Positions 4,162-8,907 of a stretch of DNA of 8,907 nt are shown piece after piece. Within the stretch, counting starts at the first letter, position 1. Each line of letters begins with the position of its first letter. The notes under the pieces were generated by a model. The model was not told the DNA's origin. It saw nothing but the letters and a program-made list of their open reading frames with translations, and did no database searches. Source of the DNA: JAUVXY01 sp964392345 (GTDB taxonomy: Bacteria > Actinomycetota > Humimicrobiia > Humimicrobiales > Humimicrobiaceae); NCBI GenBank assembly GCA_964392345.1, contig CAYMPQ010000068.1, positions 1 to 8,907 on the forward strand, read 5' to 3'. The translations under genes and the position numbers were made by a program.

Positions 4162-6450
4162 TTAAGGATTCCTTTTTTCCAATATCTTTTCAAGGTCATC
4201 TGCAGAAATTAAAACCTCTCTTGGCTTGCTGCCATCATAACCGCTTACAAGCCCCCTATCCTCTAACTGATCTATTATGCGAGCAGCTCTTGAATATCCG
4301 ATTTTAAGCTTCCGTTGCAGCAAAGAGGCAGATGCATGGCCAAAACTTACAACTGTCTTTAAAGCATCATACAACAATTCATCTTCTTCAATTATTTTTT
4401 TATCTTTACCTTCCTTGTTGCATGCCTCTGAAATCTCTAAATCATATTCAGGTTTTTTCTGATCTCTAATATACCGTACAATCATTTCTATTTCATTTGT
4501 AGTTACAAAAGCTCCCTGCAGCCTTTCTGGTCTTGAAGAAGTTGATGGAAGATACAGCATGTCTCCTCTTCCTATTAACTTTTCAGCTCCTCCGTAATTT
4601 AAAATAACCTTGGAATCAGTGTTATGTGCGACCTTAAATGATATCCTTGAGGGGATATTAGCCTTTATCAGTCCTGTTACTACATTTACGGATGGCCTCT
4701 GCGTTGAAACAATCAGGTGAATCCCTACAGCCCTCCCTTTTTGAGCTATTCTGCATATTCTATCTTCTACCTCAGATGCAGACACCATCATTAGATCTGC
4801 CAGCTCATCAATAAAAATCAAAATATATGGAAAAGGCTTAATATCGGAGCCGTTATCTTTATCTCTGGATGCTTCAAAATTATAAATATCTATAGTCTTC
4901 AAATTATATTTTACTAAAGCTTTAAATCTATCCTCCATTTCTTCTACGACCCATGAAAGAACTGGAGCTATTTTTTTTATGTCTATAACCACAGGTGTCA
5001 GCAGGTGAGGAATTCCATTGTAAGTGCTCAGCTCAACCATTTTAGGGTCTATCATAATAAATTTTATCTGGCTTGGCTTAGCCTTCATAAGAAGTGAAGT
5101 TATGATACTGTTAAGACACGAACTCTTTCCAGAATTAGTGGTCCCTGCAATTAACAAATGAGGCATTTCAACAATATTCATATAAACAATATTACCGGAC
5201 AAATCTTTTCCCAGTGGGACACATAATAAATTTTCTGAAATTTTTTTATCTCCGCTGGAATAAACATCACCTAAGGTAACCAGGCTCTTAATTTTATTAG
5301 GGACTTCTATCCCCACAGCAGATTTACCGGGAATTGGAGTTAAAAACCTTAAGTCCGGCGAGCCCATTGCTACACAAAAATCATCTTCAAGACTAAGAAG
5401 CCTTTGGACCTTTACTCCTGCAGAAAGAGTTAACTCGTAAAGTGTGACGGATGGCCCCCTTACAACTCTTCTAATCCTGGCAGGCAGGTTAAAACTATCA
5501 AACAATTGGTTTAACGTATTAACGCTTTCTTTTACATTTTGCCTGTATACTTTTGGAGAGAGATTCTTTGATTTTCCGAGAAGACTTTCAGGCGGTATTC
5601 TAAAATCTTCATATTCGGTTTCAATTTTATTTATAGGGATCTTTAGCTGTTTCCCGGTATTCTTATCCTGCTCGCCGTAAAGACGTTTAGCTTCGTCCTT
5701 TTCATCTAATATTTTTTCAAAATATTTACTACTGTATTTTTCTTCTTTTTCTTTATAAGCAGTTCTGTCAGCATATCTGCTGTCTGTATCTGTTTTGCCA
5801 GATTCAATATCACCGGCTGCATCAGTTTTTTTCCTAAATATATTAGATGCTGCCCTAAAATTGATTTTGGAAAACATATTTACTATTTTTTTGCCAACAT
5901 CAATTATTGACACCTTTGTGATAATAAGAATTGAAATAATCAAAAGAACAGACAAAACAGTTATAGCTCCTGCGCTGCCTAACAATTTAAATAATCCATA
6001 AAAAATTCCTGCTCCTGCAATTCCGCCTCTTGTTCTTAGTAAAACTTCATCAAAAATATTTCTGTGGCCAAAATTATTTCCTGCAATCCCTAAAATTGAT
6101 ATAAACAGCAATAAAAACCCGTATCCTATTCTTAAATGCAAGTAGTGTATTCTTTTTATAAAAAAACTAATCCCCCACGCTAAAAGAAAAAATGGAAAAA
6201 AATACCTGCCCATACCAAACAAATACGACAGATACTCATCTATATGGCTTGTTATGATTCCAGTTTTACCAGAACCAACCATACTTGTAAAAAGAAGTAT
6301 TGAAAACATTATAATTAATATGCCGTAAATCTCCACTCTCTTCTTAACATAAGTCTTGGAAGCTTTTGAACCATACCTTTTGTTAGAATTATTACTTCTG
6401 CCGTATTCTTTTTTATTTCTTTTCATTGTGTCTTTAGTTTTAATTTTCAA
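4162..6450 (-). CDS. ftsK: DNA translocase FtsK/SpoIIIE
   Basis: A 762-residue septal DNA pump that moves chromosome DNA through the closing septum. The N-terminus is basic and polar (1-38), followed by about four to five hydrophobic membrane segments (roughly 41-58, 80-97, 106-124, 142-158, 161-181). A charged linker runs to ~300, short and without the long Pro/Gln repeats of E. coli FtsK. The alpha/beta motor (300-660) has Walker A GTTNSGKS at 436-443, Walker B ILIFIDELADLMM at 543-555, STQRPSVNVVTGLIKANIPSR at 582-602 and GGAEKLIGRGDMLYLP at 620-635. A C-terminal gamma winged helix (about 690-750, ending SGYDGSKPREVLIS) reads polar KOPS/SRS-like sequences in known homologues. The first codon here is TTG (6448-6450), with AGAGTGA upstream. 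An in-frame ATG at 6424-6426 would give 754 residues and is the main alternative. The gene starts 16 bases after rnj, suggesting co-transcription. Confidence 0.96.
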   Translation of the reverse strand: MKIKTKDTMKRNKKEYGRSNNSNKRYGSKASKTYVKKRVEIYGILIIMFSILLFTSMVGSGKTGIITSHIDEYLSYLFGMGRYFFPFFLLAWGISFFIKRIHYLHLRIGYGFLLLFISILGIAGNNFGHRNIFDEVLLRTRGGIAGAGIFYGLFKLLGSAGAITVLSVLLIISILIITKVSIIDVGKKIVNMFSKINFRAASNIFRKKTDAAGDIESGKTDTDSRYADRTAYKEKEEKYSSKYFEKILDEKDEAKRLYGEQDKNTGKQLKIPINKIETEYEDFRIPPESLLGKSKNLSPKVYRQNVKESVNTLNQLFDSFNLPARIRRVVRGPSVTLYELTLSAGVKVQRLLSLEDDFCVAMGSPDLRFLTPIPGKSAVGIEVPNKIKSLVTLGDVYSSGDKKISENLLCVPLGKDLSGNIVYMNIVEMPHLLIAGTTNSGKSSCLNSIITSLLMKAKPSQIKFIMIDPKMVELSTYNGIPHLLTPVVIDIKKIAPVLSWVVEEMEDRFKALVKYNLKTIDIYNFEASRDKDNGSDIKPFPYILIFIDELADLMMVSASEVEDRICRIAQKGRAVGIHLIVSTQRPSVNVVTGLIKANIPSRISFKVAHNTDSKVILNYGGAEKLIGRGDMLYLPSTSSRPERLQGAFVTTNEIEMIVRYIRDQKKPEYDLEISEACNKEGKDKKIIEEDELLYDALKTVVSFGHASASLLQRKLKIGYSRAARIIDQLEDRGLVSGYDGSKPREVLISADDLEKILEKRNP

Positions 6451-6466
6451 AAAATAATCACTCTGC

Positions 6467-8119
6467 TTAAATACTTACCACTCTTGTCATTATTACAGGC
6501 CTTATCCTTGCTTTCTTAAAAATAAATTTTTCAAGTCTCTCAGTTATGTATTTCTCGTATTCGCTGCTGCTTGTACTGTTGCTTTCAAAACACGCTCTTA
6601 AAGAATTTATAATTAATTTTTTACATTCTTTTAAAATGAAATCAAAGTTTTCCATATATGTTATCCCTTTGAAAATAAAATCAGGCTTGTAAATAACTTT
6701 CCCATTCTGCGTATCAATTCCTACCACTACTGTAATAATTCCCTCCCTTGACAGCAGCTTTCTGTCCCGCAATACTATGTCCTCTATATTGCCAAAGCCA
6801 ACCCCGTCCACATAAATAGTCCTGGGCTCTATATTGCCTGATACCCTGCATAGATTGGAGTTCATTTTAATGATATCGCCATTCTGGGCAAGAACAATGT
6901 TTTTTCTTTCGATACCCATCATCTCTGCTAACTTGGCATTTTGGACCTTGTGCTTATTTTCTCCATGCACTGGAATAAAATATTCAGGCCTGGCTAAATT
7001 TATCATCATTTTTATTTCTTCCTGTGCTGCATGGCCCGATACATGCACCCCTGCTATAGATTCATAAAAAACATCTGCGCCCTGTTTTATTAACATATTT
7101 ATAGTGTTGGAAATAGCCCTCTCATTTCCAGGGATAGGAGAAGCTGAAATTATTACCATGTCTCCCTGCATGATCTGTACCCTTCTGTGTTCTCCTAAAG
7201 CCATCCTATACAAAGCTGAGAGAGGTTCTCCCTGGCTGCCAGTAGAGAGTATAGCTATTTTTTTTATGGGAAACTCATCAATTTTGGTTATAGGGATTAT
7301 TGTATTTTTCGGAATTTTAAGATATCCAAGCTCAGCGGAAATTTTAATAGTTCTGAGCATGGATTTACCGGAAATTGCAATTTTTTTCCCTAAATTGTGA
7401 GCCACATCAATTATCTGTTGTATTCTGTGAATATGGGATGAAAAAGTTGCAACTATTATTCTCTTATCCGCCTCTTCAAATTTTTCCAACAGTGTTTTGC
7501 CAACATCCCTCTCCGGGAGAGTAAAACCAGGTTCCTCAGAGTTAGTGCTATCGCATAGCAAAGCAAGGACACCTTCATCTCCAGCCATTGCAATTTTTGA
7601 AAATTGTGTTGCCCTGCCATCTATGGGGCTCTGGTCAAATTTGAAATCACCCGAGTGGATAATAGTTCCGATGTCTGTTCTTATAATTAAACCTACTCCG
7701 TCAGGTATACTGTGATTTACCCTGAAAAATTCTACGTTGAATGGGCCTATGTTTAATGTCTTGTCAGGATTAATTTCGTTGTACACAACAGCGTTATTAT
7801 TTATTTTTATCCTGGTTAATCCAAGTGTCAGTTTGGTCCCATATATGGGAACATTTATTTCCTTCATCAGAAAAGGAAGCGCTCCGATGTGATCCTCGTG
7901 ACCATGTGTCAGTATTATTGCTTTTATCTTACCTGCATTTTTTTTGACATATGAAAAATCCGGTATGATAAAGTCGACTCCAGGCATATCATCATATGGA
8001 AACATGATGCCGCAGTCAACAATTATGCTCTGGTTATCCTTTTCAAAAACTAACATGTTCTTTCCAACTTCACTGAGACCGCCCATTGGTATTATCTTTA
8101 AACTACTTTTTTTTATCAT
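6467..8119 (-). CDS. rnj: Ribonuclease J
   Basis: RNase J is a metallo-beta-lactamase/beta-CASP enzyme with 5'-3' exonuclease and endonuclease activity on RNA, used in mRNA decay and rRNA maturation. The 550-residue length is normal. Signatures visible are GGLSEVGKNM at 13-22, the metal-binding THGHEDHIGALP at 71-82 (H72, H74, D76, H77), NHSIPD at 135-140 (H136), HSGDFKFD at 155-162 (D158), the beta-CASP region with FSSHIHR at 226-232 and STGSQGEP at 292-299, SGHA at 361-364 and PVHGE at 383-387 (H385). The C-terminal domain ends RIRPVIMTRVVSI. The ATG at 8117-8119 gives a family-typical N-terminus a dozen residues ahead of the first motif. Its nearest purine-rich SD-like sequence, AGAGGTG, is about 25 nt upstream with a small dyad between. 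One copy only is visible, so RNase J1 and J2 cannot be told apart. It follows dapA by about 90 bp. Confidence 0.96.
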   Translation of the reverse strand: MIKKSSLKIIPMGGLSEVGKNMLVFEKDNQSIIVDCGIMFPYDDMPGVDFIIPDFSYVKKNAGKIKAIILTHGHEDHIGALPFLMKEINVPIYGTKLTLGLTRIKINNNAVVYNEINPDKTLNIGPFNVEFFRVNHSIPDGVGLIIRTDIGTIIHSGDFKFDQSPIDGRATQFSKIAMAGDEGVLALLCDSTNSEEPGFTLPERDVGKTLLEKFEEADKRIIVATFSSHIHRIQQIIDVAHNLGKKIAISGKSMLRTIKISAELGYLKIPKNTIIPITKIDEFPIKKIAILSTGSQGEPLSALYRMALGEHRRVQIMQGDMVIISASPIPGNERAISNTINMLIKQGADVFYESIAGVHVSGHAAQEEIKMMINLARPEYFIPVHGENKHKVQNAKLAEMMGIERKNIVLAQNGDIIKMNSNLCRVSGNIEPRTIYVDGVGFGNIEDIVLRDRKLLSREGIITVVVGIDTQNGKVIYKPDFIFKGITYMENFDFILKECKKLIINSLRACFESNSTSSSEYEKYITERLEKFIFKKARIRPVIMTRVVSI

Positions 8120-8210
8120 ATTATATCTTACAATCTGTAATTTACACCTCTTTCTTATATAATTATGCCTTATTGGTTTATCTTCATAAATTAAATTTAT
8201 ACACCATACG
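8120..8210. other. dapA-rnj intergenic region with small dyads
   Basis: This A/T-rich gap has no ORF. It contains AGAGGTG on the minus strand (about 8144-8150), a 5-bp inverted repeat TTACA-ATC-TGTAA (8128-8140) between that sequence and the rnj ATG, and an A/T palindrome of 7-bp arms (8186-8200) just past the dapA stop. A TATAAT abuts the rnj ATG on the minus strand, but no -35 box sits at the right distance. I see no GC-rich terminator, so read-through from dapA is plausible. Confidence 0.4.
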
Positions 8211-8907
8211 CTAATTTATTATTTTATGTTTTTTTAAAATATTTTTAAATCTCTGCAAATCGCCTTCTTCCATTTGATATAGAGGAGCCCTTGTCGGGCC
8301 AACACGCATCCCTTTTAAATTCAGTGCTTCTTTTATTGGAATTGGATTAGTTGTTATAAATATCCCATAAAATATATCAAGAAGACATCTATGCAACCCT
8401 GAAGCTTCACCTATGTCTCCATTTTTAAAACAGGAAATCATCTTTCTTATTTCATTTCCAATAATATGCGATGCTACACTGATAACCCCATGCCCTCCAA
8501 GTGATAAAATCGGCAGCGTATCACCGTCATTTCCACTGTATACTAAAAAATCTTCATCAGTGTCTCTTATGATTTCTGCAATTTGCTTCATATCAGAGCT
8601 TGCCTCTTTCACACCACAAATATTGTCAATCTTTGATAATTCAATACAGGTCTTTGAATCTATATTGCGGGAAGTCCTGGAAGGGACATTGTAGAGGATG
8701 ATAGGAATTTTCACTTCACTGGAAATAGCCTCAAAATGTTTATACAGCCCCATTTGAGTTGGTTTATTGTAATATGGGGTAACCAGCAGCAAAGCATCCA
8801 CGCCAATTTTTTCTGCTTCTTTTGAGAGTTCTATTGAATGTTTTGTATCGTTAGAGCCGGTGCCGGCTATTATTTTTGTCTTATCACCAAAATTTTTCTT
8901 TGCAAAT
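8211..8907 (-). CDS. dapA: 4-hydroxy-tetrahydrodipicolinate synthase (3' part, cut by window edge)
   Basis: DapA condenses pyruvate with aspartate semialdehyde in the diaminopimelate/lysine pathway, supplying lysine and, in bacteria that use it, the cross-linking residue of peptidoglycan. The reading frame is open to the right edge, so the gene continues beyond it. The 231 visible residues compare with about 290 in the family, so roughly 60 N-terminal residues are missing. Motifs present are IAGTGSNDT near the start of the visible part, VTPYYNKPTQMGLY (visible residues 42-55), YNVPSRTS with the catalytic tyrosine (visible Y72), and GVKEASSDM with the Schiff-base lysine (visible K100), then YSGNDGD and GGHGVISV. 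The GTG at 8799-8801 is an internal valine in conserved sequence and not the start. It lies upstream of rnj in the same direction, a common pairing in Gram-positive bacteria. Confidence 0.96.
   Translation of the reverse strand, partial: FAKKNFGDKTKIIAGTGSNDTKHSIELSKEAEKIGVDALLLVTPYYNKPTQMGLYKHFEAISSEVKIPIILYNVPSRTSRNIDSKTCIELSKIDNICGVKEASSDMKQIAEIIRDTDEDFLVYSGNDGDTLPILSLGGHGVISVASHIIGNEIRKMISCFKNGDIGEASGLHRCLLDIFYGIFITTNPIPIKEALNLKGMRVGPTRAPLYQMEEGDLQRFKNILKKHKIIN

Noticed and set aside
6834..8162. Plus-strand ORFs opposite rnj, one reaching into the dapA-rnj gap
   Set aside because: They mirror the conserved RNase J frame; their hydrophobic look is a by-product of the antisense codon pattern in A/T-rich genes.
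8799..8801. GTG as dapA start
   Set aside because: The frame stays open upstream to the window edge with conserved DapA sequence (IAGTGSNDT...), so this codon is internal.

Overview
The window holds a conserved housekeeping gene cluster and the start of an rRNA operon. Everything recognisable is transcribed leftward, on the minus strand. Read in that direction the order is: 3' part of dapA, rnj (RNase J), ftsK/spoIIIE, cinA, thpR, recA, a stretch of decayed mobile-element and signalling-gene sequence, a tandem-promoter rRNA control region, and the first ~100 nt of 16S rRNA. The organism is a bacterium of low G+C. RNase J, the dapA-rnj-ftsK-cinA-recA order, AGGAG-type ribosome binding and Gram-positive-style TTGACA/TATAAT rRNA promoters with a boxA-like TGTTCTTTGAGAACT leader all suggest a low-GC Gram-positive or a related candidate lineage. 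The short 16S piece has an uncommon stretch, CTGACGGTGTACTTAATACA, where most bacteria have CTGGCGGC(G/A)TGC(T/C)TAA(C/T)ACA. I cannot place the organism more precisely from the sequence alone.

Right part (2221-8907): dapA, rnj, ftsK, cinA and thpR are separated by 16 to ~90 bases and could be one transcription unit. They cover lysine/peptidoglycan precursor synthesis (dapA), 5'-3' RNA decay and maturation (rnj), chromosome translocation at division (ftsK), pyridine-nucleotide recycling (cinA) and RNA-end processing (thpR). recA follows after a 126-bp gap with its own candidate promoter, whose -35 box lies at the centre of an 11-bp-arm inverted repeat.

Middle (420-1041): a graveyard. Directly after the recA stop lies a tnpB (IS200/IS605-type OrfB) remnant. 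It has been reduced by internal deletions that removed all three RuvC catalytic segments, it has no start codon, and its C-terminal tail is in a shifted frame. Abutting it is the C-terminal tail of a GGDEF (diguanylate cyclase) gene whose catalytic part is gone.

Left part (1-419): a 13-bp-arm palindrome, rRNA promoter P1 (TTGACT-16-TATAAT), an A/T-rich UP-like tract, rRNA promoter P2 (TTGACA-17-TATTTT with an extended -10), a boxA-like element, a leader hairpin and the 5' end of 16S.

I see no convincing new multi-gene system. The most useful leads are the recA promoter dyad, the palindrome upstream of the rRNA promoters, the basic rather than acidic RecA tail, and the tnpB/GGDEF relic junction.
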